Source: WJMT01 sp041686095 | Lineage (GTDB): Bacteria; Acidobacteriota; Aminicenantia; Aminicenantales; Aminicenantaceae | Assembly (NCBI GenBank): GCA_041686095.1 | Contig: JAWLEN010000001.1 | Location: forward strand, 55,765-119,764 | Length of the DNA: 64,000 nt | Direction: 5' to 3' | Shown here: positions 17,035-26,331 of the stretch, piece after piece | How the letters are laid out: each line of letters opens with the position of its first letter | Position numbering within the stretch: the first letter of the stretch is position 1 | The notes under the pieces: generated by a model | The model's database searches: none | What the model was told of the DNA's origin: nothing | The model's input: the letters and a program-made list of their open reading frames with translations, nothing else | Translations under genes and position numbers: made by a program

Positions 17035-18387
17035 ATGTCTATTTTCTTTTATCTGGGAGAGTTTGTCTTTGCTGTGGTACTTCTGGGATTACTTGTGTTC
17101 AATGTATTCAGTGCTGTCGAAAAAGAAAAGCGTGCTTTCCAAAGAAGTTTTTACGTTATCTTAGGTGTGTTATTTCTCAATGCCTTTGTATTACTGCTGC
17201 CTTTCATCATCAAAAATATCATTCTGGGAGCTTTTTTTCTGTTATTTATCCTAGTGTTAATATTTATTCTTTTTTCTCCCAAACCAAATAAAAGCACAGA
17301 AATAACAGGGAAACAGAGGAAAATAGATGAACGGGATATTATCTTTTCACGATTTGACCTCAAACAAGGGTCTCATCTTTATCATGAGTATTACAAAAGA
17401 AAAAAAGAATATAAAAATACAGACGATCGGATCAGAAAAAATCCGGATATACTCACCTCTTATCATATGGCCAGAGACAGAATAAATTTTTCTTTGGCTG
17501 ATTCTGAGTTTGATTTTCTGGAATATCTGCTGAACCGAACAAAGGCTGACATTTCCAGTGAAAAAATGAATATGGAAAAGCCAAAGAACACCCGCCTTGT
17601 AAAAAATGTCTTGAAGTATCTAGGGGCCGATATTTCCGGTATCTGTGAACTGGATCAATCTTATGTTTACTCTCATGTAGGAAGAGGGCCTAATGCCTAC
17701 GGATCGACTATAGAATGCAAGCATAAATACGCTATTGTGTTCGCCATAAAAATGAACTTTGAATTCATTTCCATGTCTCCAAAGCCTCCTGTTATTGTTG
17801 AAACCGCTCATAAGTATGTCAAAGCAGCTAACATATCGATCGTCACAGCCAACTTCATTCGAAAACTAGGACATCCTGCGAGAGCTCACTTCGCAGGAAG
17901 CGATTATAAAGCCATGGTTCCTCCGTTGGCCTATAAAGCCGGCCTTGGGGAAATTGGAAGATTAGGGATTTTGATTACAGAAGATTATGGGCCCAGAGTG
18001 AGGCTGGGGCTTATCACCACTGATCTGCCTCTCGATATAGATAAACCCAGAGTGTTCGGTGTTCAAAGTTTTTGTGAAACATGTAAAAAATGTGCTTTAA
18101 ACTGTCCCTCCCGTGCTATCCCTTTTGGAGAAAAAAAAGAAGAAAACGGTTCTTTTAGATGGATTATCAATAGAGAAGCTTGTTATGAATTTTGGAGAAA
18201 ATGTGGGACAGACTGTGCCAAATGCATTTATGTCTGTCCTTACAGCAAACCAAATAATTTAATGCATAACATAATTAGAATCGCTAACTCAAAATCCACA
18301 GGAGTACAAAAGCTGTGTTTAAAAGGAGATGATTTTTTCTACGGGACTCACCCCAAAGAAAAAAAATCTCTTGATTGGACAAAATAA
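17035..18387 (+). CDS. Membrane-anchored reductive-dehalogenase-like Fe-S protein
   Basis: 450 residues from ATG 17035 (17017 is an alternative start). Three hydrophobic helices occupy about residues 3-25, 40-58 and 60-80; there is no twin-arginine signal. The rest resembles the corrinoid reductive dehalogenase/QueG catalytic fold, with blocks PPLAYKAGLGEIGRLGILITEDYGPRVRLG and a C-terminal ferredoxin region: first cluster CETCKKCALNCP from residue 347, second CGTDCAKCIYVCP. True reductive dehalogenases carry a TAT signal and a separate RdhB anchor; here the anchor is fused. No rdhB is nearby. Corrinoid binding and dehalogenation are inferred, and epoxyqueuosine-reductase-like chemistry cannot be excluded. 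Confidence 0.75.
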   Translation: MSIFFYLGEFVFAVVLLGLLVFNVFSAVEKEKRAFQRSFYVILGVLFLNAFVLLLPFIIKNIILGAFFLLFILVLIFILFSPKPNKSTEITGKQRKIDERDIIFSRFDLKQGSHLYHEYYKRKKEYKNTDDRIRKNPDILTSYHMARDRINFSLADSEFDFLEYLLNRTKADISSEKMNMEKPKNTRLVKNVLKYLGADISGICELDQSYVYSHVGRGPNAYGSTIECKHKYAIVFAIKMNFEFISMSPKPPVIVETAHKYVKAANISIVTANFIRKLGHPARAHFAGSDYKAMVPPLAYKAGLGEIGRLGILITEDYGPRVRLGLITTDLPLDIDKPRVFGVQSFCETCKKCALNCPSRAIPFGEKKEENGSFRWIINREACYEFWRKCGTDCAKCIYVCPYSKPNNLMHNIIRIANSKSTGVQKLCLKGDDFFYGTHPKEKKSLDWTK

Positions 18388-18445
18388 TAAATATTTTAGA
18401 TACTAATCAATGAGATAAGTAAAAATTAAAAAAAGGAGAATGAAA

Positions 18446-19768
18446 ATGGGGAAAAGCCGCAGGCAATTCATTAGAGAAATCGGATTAGGTGTTGGTTCTA
18501 TTGGAATGTTTGGACTTTTAAGTAAGAATGCCCAAGCAGGACTCAAGTCAAAACTAAATGAAGTCAAAGGTCTTCCCGCTCAAAAAATAGCCCAAGATGA
18601 GGACTTCTGGTTCTATGTCCAACAAGCGTTTAATATTGATAGAAGTCTCATAAATTTTAATAACGGAGGGGTTCATCCAGCTCCTAAAATAGTCATCGAT
18701 GCTGTCAAAAGATACATGGATTTCTCAAACGGAGCCCCGGCTTATAATTCCTGGCGTTTCTTGCGTCCCAGAAAAGAACTCATCCGAAAAAGGTTGGCTG
18801 ATACATTCGGGTGTTCGCCTGAAGAAATGGCCATCACTAGGAATGTCACAGAATCCATGCAGATCGCTTTATTGGGATTAGAATTAGAACCAGGGGATGA
18901 AATTTTAACCACCACCCATGACTATCCCTCTATGAAAAACGCTCTTTATCAACGACAAAAAAGAGAAGGGATTAAAGTCAAAACATTTTCATTTCCTTAT
19001 CCTCCCAAGAACTTAAAAGTCCTGACTGATCTATTCGAAAAAAATATTACCCCAAAAACAAAATTAATCTTATTATGCCATATCACTAACCTCACCGGTC
19101 AGATATTTCCAGTGAAAGATATATGCCGACTAGCCAAACAACATGGCATAGAAGTCGTCATTGACGGAGCCCATTCCTTTGGGCACTTTGTGTATAAACA
19201 AAAAGATCTTGAATGTGATATTTACGGCGCCAATCTCCACAAATGGATGATGGGTCCTATAGGAACAGGATTTCTCTATGTTAAAAAAGAAAAGATAAAG
19301 AAAATCTGGCCTTTGTTTCCTGCCCCAGATCCAACCAGTGATGATATTCGAAAATTCGAACATGTGGGCACCCAACCAGAAGCCCTGAAATTAGCGATCG
19401 GTGATGCGCTGACCTTTCATCATGGAATTGGAGGAAAAAGAAAAGAAGAAAGATTGAGGTATTTAAGAAACTATTGGGCTAAGGAAATCGAACAGCTTCC
19501 AGGAGTCAAAATTTTAACCTCATACAGCCCTGATCAGTCCTGCGGCATAGGGGCTTTTGCCTTAGAAAACAGAGATATCAGCGAGCTTCAAAAACAGCTT
19601 CTTGATAAACTCAAACTCTACACTATTAATGTTGGTGTTCCTTCTCCCCAAGAAGGAGGCGAAAAGGTCACTGGAATGAGAGTGACCCCCAGTATTTATT
19701 CCACCATCCAAGAGCTGGATATCTTTATTGACGGAGTTAAAAAATTCATGAAAAATGGATCCATATGA
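18446..19768 (+). CDS. Exported class V PLP enzyme (isopenicillin-N-epimerase-like)
   Basis: 440 residues. The N-terminus MGKSRRQFIREIGLGVGSIGMFGLL is a twin-arginine signal, expected for a protein exported with its PLP already bound. The enzyme domain follows from about residue 50: NFNNGGVHPAP, cofactor-binding ATRNVTESMQ-like segment, DGAHSFGHF, and the PLP lysine in GANLHKWMMGPIGTGF. The nearest described relatives are CefD-type epimerases and cysteine desulfurase-like proteins, but the substrate is unknown. ATG 18446 is placed seven bases after GGAG; ATG 18440 would be only one base away. A GH63-like exported enzyme follows. Confidence 0.85.
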   Translation: MGKSRRQFIREIGLGVGSIGMFGLLSKNAQAGLKSKLNEVKGLPAQKIAQDEDFWFYVQQAFNIDRSLINFNNGGVHPAPKIVIDAVKRYMDFSNGAPAYNSWRFLRPRKELIRKRLADTFGCSPEEMAITRNVTESMQIALLGLELEPGDEILTTTHDYPSMKNALYQRQKREGIKVKTFSFPYPPKNLKVLTDLFEKNITPKTKLILLCHITNLTGQIFPVKDICRLAKQHGIEVVIDGAHSFGHFVYKQKDLECDIYGANLHKWMMGPIGTGFLYVKKEKIKKIWPLFPAPDPTSDDIRKFEHVGTQPEALKLAIGDALTFHHGIGGKRKEERLRYLRNYWAKEIEQLPGVKILTSYSPDQSCGIGAFALENRDISELQKQLLDKLKLYTINVGVPSPQEGGEKVTGMRVTPSIYSTIQELDIFIDGVKKFMKNGSI

Positions 19769-19829
19769 TATTTGTCTTTTGTTTCTCCTTAAATAAGTTA
19801 TTGTTCCAGAAAGAGAATGAATAAAAAAA

Positions 19830-19858
19830 TTGATTTAAATAAGAAAAATACGTAGATT
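19830..19858 (+). promoter_or_regulatory. Possible promoter for the GH63-like gene
   Basis: TTGATT (19830-19835) and TAGATT (19853-19858) spaced by 17 bp, 36 bp before the start codon at 19895. Moderate match only. Confidence 0.35.
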
Positions 19859-19894
19859 AATTACCATAAAGAGATAACACAAACTGAGAGAGAA

Positions 19895-22249
19895 ATGAAA
19901 AAATTTTTGGTGAGTATTTTGGTTTTAGTTTTTCTAATAATCCTTCTATATAACCTGAACGCAGAGATATATTATCCTTGGAAAAATGTATTCATAGGAG
20001 CTTTAGCCTCTAACAATTGGGCGGGTCTGGTATTTATCCCTGAAAAAGAAAATGTTTTTGGTTTTAGGATTGTGGCTAAAAAAGAAAATAAAACAGCCGA
20101 AGGAATAGACTTTCTCTATCTTATTTCAGAAGTGGGCCCTCATGCTCCTGATGGTTCGTACGCCCGAGTTAAAATGGATCTGGGACTTGCTTTGGAAAGG
20201 GGAGAAGACACTCCTATTCTGAAAAAGCCTTCTAAAAAATCAGAAACCCTCATTTTTGAATGGTCTAGAAAGGATGAAAAAACAGTCATAGGCAAGATTT
20301 CCATTCCTAAAGATGTGGAGATACAAATCATCCATTATTTTCCATGGAATCTTAGCGGAGAATACACTCTTTTAGAGGATGGTCAAATTAAAGGAATCAG
20401 TTCTTCTCAAAAATATCATTATTTATTCTGGCCGCAGGTAAAAGGGCAACCTCTAACTTCAACAAAAAAAGAATTGGGCCTTTCCTATCTATCAGAAGAA
20501 ACAAGAGAAATCTACTTCACAGCTGGGATTGAGGAGGATGTTCAGAGTCTAAACAGCCGATTACTGAGTTACAAAAACACAAAAACCATAGAATCATTGC
20601 TGAATGAAGAACAAAAAAGATATGAAAAAAGAAGAGTCAAAATAAATGGGTTTTATGAAGGAGTAGCCAGAGCTGTGACCAATAATCTTTTCTGGATGAC
20701 TCTTTATCAGCCAGGTGAACACAGATTTTATATTCCAGCAGGAAGAAGATGGATTTTCCCAAAGCCAGACGGAACCAAAGATTTGTGGACACTATTTGAA
20801 TGGGATTCTTTTTTCAATGCCCTTCAGACATCTATAGAAAGCTCTAAGCATTCCCAGGATATCTTAAAATCAGTTCTCCAAACACAATACCCCAATGGGA
20901 ATATTCCTAACTGGAGGAGTGAATCCGGAGGCACTCCTGACCGGTCCCAGCCTCCTGTCGGAGCCTATGTGGTGTATAAAATATTTCAGAAATTAGGAGA
21001 TATGAATATACTTGAATCTTCTTATTCAATTTTAAAAAAATGGCATTCATTCTGGAAAGATAAAAACCTCTCGGGAATTCCGCGGAGGGATGGGAATCAA
21101 GACGGCCTTTTGGAATGGGGATCAGATACGGAACTGGTTTCAAAAAATCCCCCTTCCTGGGAACAAAACGTACTGGGGCGAAAACGAGCTATGTGGGAAT
21201 CAGGACAGGATGACCTTCCTAACTGGGATGAAACATCATTTATCGAACATACCGGAACATTAAATATGAACTGTCTTGACTTAAACTGTCTTTATGCTCT
21301 GGATGCTTATTGTTTGGCTCAAATAGCGAATGTTCTCAAATTAAATCAAGAATATAAAGAATATATGAATGAATACAGAGAGATGAAAACATTGATAAAC
21401 CAGATGCTTTGGAATGAAAGTGAAGGATTCTATTATGATCGTTACTGGAACGGAACTTTTTCTACCCAAAAGGCGGCCTCCAATTTTTATCCCCTTATAG
21501 CAGGCATTCCTGATGATGAACAAGCCAGAAAAATGATTGCTCATCTTCTTGATGATGAGGAATTTTGGGGAGAATATATCATTCCAACTATTTCCAGGGA
21601 TAATCCAGCGTTTGATGATCAACAGTACTGGAGAGGTTCTATTTGGCCTCCCTCTAATTATTTAATCTATCAAGGTCTGAAAGCCTATGGATTTGACGCA
21701 GTGGCCTCGGAATTCGCATTTAAAAGCTCATCTCTTTTTATGAGAACATGGGAAAATTATCAAATATGCCCCGAAAACTATGACTCAAGGTCCGGAGAAC
21801 CGGGTGGCAAGAGATTTCAGAGCTGGGGACCTCTTTTTGCCCTCATGGCTCTTGAAGAATACATAGATTTCACTCCTTGGGAAGGATTTAGACTCGGGAT
21901 GTTGGATACAGAAGTAAAAGGAGAGCTTTCTAGAATATATATACAAGGAAGACATTACAATTTGCTTGTTTCTCCTTCTAAGCTTGTTCTGGAGGAAGAA
22001 GGAGAAAAGATCCTGTCTGTTAATGGACCTGCCGTAATAAGACATTTCCTCTATTCGAAAAATATCATATCATTCGAAATCAAATCCCTTGAAAAAAGAA
22101 AAGTAGAGTTGAATTTTCTAACAAAAGGAAAATATCAATTGACTATAGATGACCAAGCCGAAGAGATATTCAAGGGAAAGTCCACAAAATTTAAACTTCC
22201 TGATGGAGAACATTCTGTCCTCATTTTACTCTTAAAAGTCCTGGATTAA
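19895..22249 (+). CDS. GH63-like (alpha/alpha)6 glycoside hydrolase, exported
   Basis: 784 residues with an uncleaved or cleaved N-terminal hydrophobic signal (residues 4-22). The second half is an (alpha/alpha)6 toroid of the GH63/mannosylglycerate-hydrolase type: LFEWDSFFNALQ, PNGNIPNW, RRDGNQDGLLEWGSD, WRGSIWPPSNYLIYQGL and ENYDSRSGEPGG...SWGPLFAL, which supply the acid and base carboxylates. The N-terminal 250 residues form a beta-rich domain and the last 100 residues another. Substrates of relatives include trehalose-like, glucosyl-glycerate and N-glycan glucosides; which applies here is not determinable. Its stop overlaps the stop of the MFS gene by 4 bp. Confidence 0.8.
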   Translation: MKKFLVSILVLVFLIILLYNLNAEIYYPWKNVFIGALASNNWAGLVFIPEKENVFGFRIVAKKENKTAEGIDFLYLISEVGPHAPDGSYARVKMDLGLALERGEDTPILKKPSKKSETLIFEWSRKDEKTVIGKISIPKDVEIQIIHYFPWNLSGEYTLLEDGQIKGISSSQKYHYLFWPQVKGQPLTSTKKELGLSYLSEETREIYFTAGIEEDVQSLNSRLLSYKNTKTIESLLNEEQKRYEKRRVKINGFYEGVARAVTNNLFWMTLYQPGEHRFYIPAGRRWIFPKPDGTKDLWTLFEWDSFFNALQTSIESSKHSQDILKSVLQTQYPNGNIPNWRSESGGTPDRSQPPVGAYVVYKIFQKLGDMNILESSYSILKKWHSFWKDKNLSGIPRRDGNQDGLLEWGSDTELVSKNPPSWEQNVLGRKRAMWESGQDDLPNWDETSFIEHTGTLNMNCLDLNCLYALDAYCLAQIANVLKLNQEYKEYMNEYREMKTLINQMLWNESEGFYYDRYWNGTFSTQKAASNFYPLIAGIPDDEQARKMIAHLLDDEEFWGEYIIPTISRDNPAFDDQQYWRGSIWPPSNYLIYQGLKAYGFDAVASEFAFKSSSLFMRTWENYQICPENYDSRSGEPGGKRFQSWGPLFALMALEEYIDFTPWEGFRLGMLDTEVKGELSRIYIQGRHYNLLVSPSKLVLEEEGEKILSVNGPAVIRHFLYSKNIISFEIKSLEKRKVELNFLTKGKYQLTIDDQAEEIFKGKSTKFKLPDGEHSVLILLLKVLD

Positions 22250-23415
22250 CTTTTTCTTCCATCAGGGTCTATCAAAGGGAATTTCCAATAATAAATCAAA
22301 GTCAGAATGCCTAGTAGTGCAAGAAGAAGAAAAGGAGAATTAATTCCGAATAGATCAGAAATAAATCCTGATACCAGGCTCACGACAGCTCCCCCCAGCA
22401 TCTGGATATCAGCAAACAAACTAAAAGCAATGTCCTGGTCTTTGTGATCGGCTGAAATACCGGTATAAGACTGAAAAGCCGGAAAAATCAAAAATAGAAA
22501 CGAACCGGTAAAAATAAGACTTAACAAAGCCATTACTTGGACTTGACTCAGCCAGAGAATAAAAGAAAACAGGGTGGTTCCTGCTAAACAAATAAAACAA
22601 AGATGCCGGCGTCCTATTTTTTTAGAGAGGCCCCCATAAAAATAAGGCATTAGCGTTCCCACGGCAATCCATAAGGCCATGGATACACCTGTTTTGGCGA
22701 GAGGCATATTGAACTTATGATTCAAAAGGGAAGGAGCGTAATAAACTGTAGTGGCCCAACATCCTCCCCCAAAAAAAATGCCTATAAAATATTTTTTTAT
22801 GCTGCTCAAAGATTTGAGCCATAAGGAAAGATCAGGTCTTCTGTATGTGGCTTTAAGTCCTGAAATATGGCTCACAGAAAGAAAACTCACTCCCCCCAAA
22901 ACTAATCCTGCCGCAGCCCATATATATAGGGGAAACCTCCAATTCCAGTTCTGAGCCAGATACCCTACAGATATGAAAGCGATAAACACGCCAAAATTTC
23001 CAGATCCACTCTGCACACCCATAGCAGAATCAAGCGCGTCCATCGGATGTGCCCGAGATACAGCCGCCACTCCAAGGGGATGGTAAAAACTCAGAAAAAT
23101 TCTCATCAAAACATAAAAAACAATAAGAAGTAATAATGTTTGAGCAAAAGTCAATAAAAATATAAAAAGAGAAATTCCGCAGATGCTTATGATAAGCATG
23201 GATCGATAAGACAAATTTTTAGAGTAATTAACAATCAAAATTTGAAAAATAAAGGTTACAAAAAGACCTAGGTATGAGAGTATTCCAATGTGGGAATATT
23301 TAGTGATAATGAATCTCTGACTATAAAGGAGTGGAAAAATCATAGGAACAGCCACAGCGGATGCATCATTAATAAAATGAAAAAGGGAAGCAGAGAAGAG
23401 AACCTTATTTTTCAT
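22246..23415 (-). CDS. Major facilitator superfamily transporter
   Basis: 389 residues with about 12 hydrophobic segments and a typical MFS loop GGLSKKIGRRHLCFICL between helices 8 and 9; a fosmidomycin-resistance/sugar-efflux-like subgroup is plausible from HPLGVAAVSRAHPMDALDSAMGVQSGSGNFG. Convergent with the GH63-like gene and possibly functionally linked to sugar handling, but nothing fixes the substrate. The promoter is clear: TTGACA-17-TATAAA ends 15 nt before the ATG, leaving a leader of roughly 9 nt without a ribosome site. Confidence 0.8.
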   Translation of the reverse strand: MKNKVLFSASLFHFINDASAVAVPMIFPLLYSQRFIITKYSHIGILSYLGLFVTFIFQILIVNYSKNLSYRSMLIISICGISLFIFLLTFAQTLLLLIVFYVLMRIFLSFYHPLGVAAVSRAHPMDALDSAMGVQSGSGNFGVFIAFISVGYLAQNWNWRFPLYIWAAAGLVLGGVSFLSVSHISGLKATYRRPDLSLWLKSLSSIKKYFIGIFFGGGCWATTVYYAPSLLNHKFNMPLAKTGVSMALWIAVGTLMPYFYGGLSKKIGRRHLCFICLAGTTLFSFILWLSQVQVMALLSLIFTGSFLFLIFPAFQSYTGISADHKDQDIAFSLFADIQMLGGAVVSLVSGFISDLFGINSPFLLLALLGILTLIYYWKFPLIDPDGRKS

Positions 23416-23430
23416 AAGAAAATAAATCGT

Positions 23431-23459
23431 TTTATACTAAACTGAGAAAATCATGTCAA
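23431..23459 (-). promoter_or_regulatory. Near-consensus sigma-70 promoter for the MFS gene
   Basis: Minus-strand TTGACA (23454-23459), 17-bp spacer, TATAAA (23431-23436). The -10 ends 15 nt upstream of the start codon at 23415. Confidence 0.65.
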
Positions 23460-23473
23460 ACTTCCCATTAAAA

Positions 23474-23713
23474 AATGTAATCATTTCCAAAACCGTGTTA
23501 GAGTCTATTTGACAGATAAGAGGAAGGGCAAGGGATTCGTCACCCACTCGATTCCCCAGCGCGGAATCTCTCTCCCGGTTCGGGCTTCGCTCTCCTCTAA
23601 AGAGGAACCATGCCCGCTCCGCCCTCACAGGGGATTCCTCATCCCTTGCCCTCTCCCCTTGATAAACATTATACTTCACGTGTCTATCCACGGTTTTGCA
23701 AATGCTTTCCATT
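23474..23713 (+). repeat. Repeat family A, long copy (240 bp)
   Basis: Ends TCATTTCCAAAACCGTG and CACGGTTTTGCAAATGCTTT form the outer stem. The inner GC-rich core runs from GGGCAAGGGATTCGTCACCC to GGATTCCTCATCCCTTGCCC, with a central stem CGGGCATGGTTCCTCT / AGAGGAGAGCGAAGCCCG when read on the minus strand. ORFs crossing it on both strands differ between copies and are not conserved, so it is non-coding. It takes up most of the 364-bp gap between the MFS gene and the asparaginase gene. Confidence 0.85.
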
Positions 23714-23779
23714 GAAAATAAAACAGAAATAAAGTAATTTTAAAGCAAACATCAGACCAAAAGGAAAGGAGGTATTCAA

Positions 23780-24829
23780 TTGACTAAAGACATTTCTCGG
23801 AGAAAATTTATAAAAACGGGTTTGAGTTTAAGCGCTGCATCTATGATTCTGGACAAAAAGAGAATCTTGGCCCATGAAAAACAGTCGTATAAGCCCGTAG
23901 TGATCTCAAGCGCCAATGGACTTAAAGCCACTGAAAAAGCCATGCAAATGATTAAAGAGGGAAAAGATCCTCTTGATTCAGTGATAGCTGTAGTCAATAT
24001 CATTGAAAATGATCCAGAAGATGTAACGGTGGGATATGGTGGTCTTCCCAATGAACAAGGAGATGTTGAGTTGGATTCATCTGTTATGCACGGACCCACT
24101 CACAATGCAGGAGCGGTTGGCAGTCTGAGAAATATAAAAAATCCCTCTAAAGTTGCCAAATTAGTTATGGAAAGAACAGCTCATGCCCTTATTGTAGGGG
24201 AAGGGGCCCTTGAATTTGCCAAGAGCCATGGATTTAAACAGGAAAATCTTCTTACAGAGAAGGCAAGGGAAATATGGTTGAAAAAAAAGGAAACGCTTTC
24301 TGATAGAGATTTCTGGTATCCTCCCGAATCCGAGAAAATTGATCCAGAACTTCACTCATTTATGGAATCTCATGGAACCATAAACTGCTGTGCCCTAGAT
24401 ACAAAAGGCGATCTCGCAGGTGTGACCACCACCAGTGGCTTTTTCTTTAAAATACCTGGGAGAGTAGGGGATTCACCCATTATTGGAGCGGGATTGTATG
24501 TAGACAATGAGATAGGTGCGGTTGGCTCCACTGGTTTTGGAGAGGCAAATATCCTGAACTGTGGAAGCTTCACTGTTGTGGAATATATGCGCCAAGGTTA
24601 TTCTCCTGAAGAAGCCTGCTTAAAAGCACTTAAGAGAATAACTGAAAAAGCAAAATTATGGTCAAACTATGTGGATAAGAATGGAATTCCCACCTTTGAA
24701 TTGAATTATTATGCTATCCATAAAAAAGGAAAGTATGGATCTGCTTCCTTATGGAAAGGCAGTAAATTTGCCGTTCATGATGGAACAGAAAACCAGCTGA
24801 AAGAATCTGCTTATCTTTATAAAAAATAA
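23780..24829 (+). CDS. Exported N4-(beta-N-acetylglucosaminyl)-L-asparaginase-like Ntn hydrolase
   Basis: 349 residues. Start is TTG 23780 with a near-perfect GAAAGGAGGT seven bases upstream. SRRKFIKTGLSLSAAS at 6-21 is a twin-arginine signal. The body is a type 2 asparaginase/glycosylasparaginase: GYGGLPNEQGDVELDSSVM and the autocleavage site before T200 in SHGTINCCALD, which becomes the N-terminal nucleophile, followed by TTTSGFFFKIPGRVGDSPIIGAGLY. Compared with plant-type isoaspartyl peptidases the GGLPNE block points to glycosylasparaginase (AGA) chemistry, cleaving the GlcNAc-Asn bond. Convergent with rlpA. Confidence 0.88.
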   Translation: MTKDISRRKFIKTGLSLSAASMILDKKRILAHEKQSYKPVVISSANGLKATEKAMQMIKEGKDPLDSVIAVVNIIENDPEDVTVGYGGLPNEQGDVELDSSVMHGPTHNAGAVGSLRNIKNPSKVAKLVMERTAHALIVGEGALEFAKSHGFKQENLLTEKAREIWLKKKETLSDRDFWYPPESEKIDPELHSFMESHGTINCCALDTKGDLAGVTTTSGFFFKIPGRVGDSPIIGAGLYVDNEIGAVGSTGFGEANILNCGSFTVVEYMRQGYSPEEACLKALKRITEKAKLWSNYVDKNGIPTFELNYYAIHKKGKYGSASLWKGSKFAVHDGTENQLKESAYLYKK

Positions 24830-24845
24830 AAAACTGCCCTTTGCC

Positions 24846-25484
24846 TTAGTCATGATATTCCACAATAAACACTTCACGACCTTGCTTCTGAAGGTCTTTT
24901 GCTGTGCTCACAGCTTCCCTTCTGGAATTAAAATGAAGTCTTACTCTGTAATAGATTCTATGAGGTGTTTTAAACTCTGATATATAAACATTTTGATATT
25001 TTTTGTCCAATTCTGATTTCAATACCAAGGCATTCTCTTTAACCAAAAAAGCTCCTACCTGAAGGGCATACTTTTGTTCATCAAGGTCCTTACAAACATG
25101 GGAAAGAACCTCAATTCGTACTGGGACCACTCCTGGTCCCACCATATCCAATACTCTAGCCGCTGCATAAGAAAGATCAATAATTCTTCCCCTTTTAAAA
25201 GGTCCTCTGTCGTTTATTCTAACTTTCACTGACTTGCCGTTGTTTAGATTCGTCACCATGACATAGGTTCCAAACGGAATGGTTTTATGAGCTGCCGTCA
25301 TGTCATACATGTCAAAGACTTCTTTACTGGATGTTGTTCTGCCGTGAAACTTAGGTCCATACCACGAGGCCTTTCCGGTCATGACATTTGGGTAGGTTCG
25401 GTAACTTTTTTGACGGCATGAAGAGAGACAAACAAGGACTAAAATCATAAAAAAAGCATAGTATTTTAAAATTCTTTTATTCAT
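24846..25484 (-). CDS. rlpA: RlpA-like lipoprotein with SPOR domain
   Basis: 212 residues from ATG 25484, giving the lipoprotein signal MNKRILKYYAFFMILVLVCL ending in LSSC (lipidated Cys at 23). The double-psi beta-barrel domain has GKASWYGPKFHGRTTSSKEVFD, TAAHKTIPFGTYVMVTN and VRINDRGPFKRGRIIDLSYAAA; the aspartates match those of the RlpA lytic transglycosylase. A C-terminal SPOR peptidoglycan-binding domain (KYALQVGAFLVKENA...) targets denuded glycan at septa. The open frame extends nine codons further to 25511. Confidence 0.9.
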   Translation of the reverse strand: MNKRILKYYAFFMILVLVCLSSCRQKSYRTYPNVMTGKASWYGPKFHGRTTSSKEVFDMYDMTAAHKTIPFGTYVMVTNLNNGKSVKVRINDRGPFKRGRIIDLSYAAARVLDMVGPGVVPVRIEVLSHVCKDLDEQKYALQVGAFLVKENALVLKSELDKKYQNVYISEFKTPHRIYYRVRLHFNSRREAVSTAKDLQKQGREVFIVEYHD

Positions 25485-25558
25485 CCTTTTTTCATGGTCA
25501 CAAAATAACATTCCTGAATCAATCCCCTTTTGAGGTGAATTTTACTCAGATTAAGGAA

Positions 25559-26290
25559 TTATAAGTGTTTAACTAAATTTTCTTTCAGTTCTGAGAAAGC
25601 TTCCTTTGGATCTGAACAAAAATGAAACAGTTCCAAATCCTCACTTGATATGGTCTCATTTTTGACCAAAGCGTCAAAGTCAATGATTTCTTTCCAGTAA
25701 TCTTCTCCATAAAGCATAATATATATATCATCTTTACATACTTTCTCTGTCTGCACTAAAGTTAAAATCTCAAATATTTCATCCAAGGTTCCGAAACCTC
25801 CTGGAAGGGCAACAATAGCTCGTGCTTTGTAAGCCAGCCAAAACTTACGCATAAAAAAGTAGTGAAACTCAAAAGTAAGCTCAGGAGAGATATAATGATT
25901 GGGTTCCTGTTCCTTGGGAATAGATATGTTCATCCCGATTGATTTGCCTCCCGCCCGGCTAGCTCCTCTATTAGCTGCTTCCATAAATCCTCCGCCTCCT
26001 CCAGTGCAGATGACAAAGTGCTTCCCCTTTTCCTTTAAATCAATGGCCCATTTGGCGAGACTGTAGGCCAGCTCTTCAGCTTCCCAGTAATATTTGACCA
26101 TATCAGAATTCTTGCTGTCTGGATTTATTCTTGCTGATCCAAAAAACAGAACCGTATTGTTGACTTTAAAATCCCTGAGCCTTTTCAAAGGCTCCAGATA
26201 TTCACTCAAAATCCTTATAACTCTTGCATCTCTAGAGGTTAGAAATTCCAGATTTTTATAAGCTTTTATAGGAGGTTTGTTTTTATTCAT
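25559..26290 (-). CDS. LOG-family (TIGR00730) Rossmann-fold protein
   Basis: 243 residues with the LOG signature ALPGGFGTLDEIFEILTLVQ and the upstream GGGGGFMEAANRGAS nucleotide loop. Members are nucleoside 5'-monophosphate phosphoribohydrolases (cytokinin-activating LOG, PpnN-like enzymes). The protein is somewhat longer at the N-terminus than the basic LOG form, nearer to the YgdH/PpnN-like half. The gene stands alone, between rlpA and a family A repeat. There is no clear ribosome site. Confidence 0.88.
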   Translation of the reverse strand: MNKNKPPIKAYKNLEFLTSRDARVIRILSEYLEPLKRLRDFKVNNTVLFFGSARINPDSKNSDMVKYYWEAEELAYSLAKWAIDLKEKGKHFVICTGGGGGFMEAANRGASRAGGKSIGMNISIPKEQEPNHYISPELTFEFHYFFMRKFWLAYKARAIVALPGGFGTLDEIFEILTLVQTEKVCKDDIYIMLYGEDYWKEIIDFDALVKNETISSEDLELFHFCSDPKEAFSELKENLVKHL

Positions 26291-26331
26291 AGTGTCTTTA
26301 TTCTACACAAAAACAGACTGTAAATAAATCC

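Noticed and set aside
23437..23712. ORF of 91 codons on the minus strand (and similar ORFs at 26287-26493 and 35388-35594) inside family A repeats
   Set aside because: The frames differ between copies, starts and stops are not conserved, and they simply read through the palindromic core.
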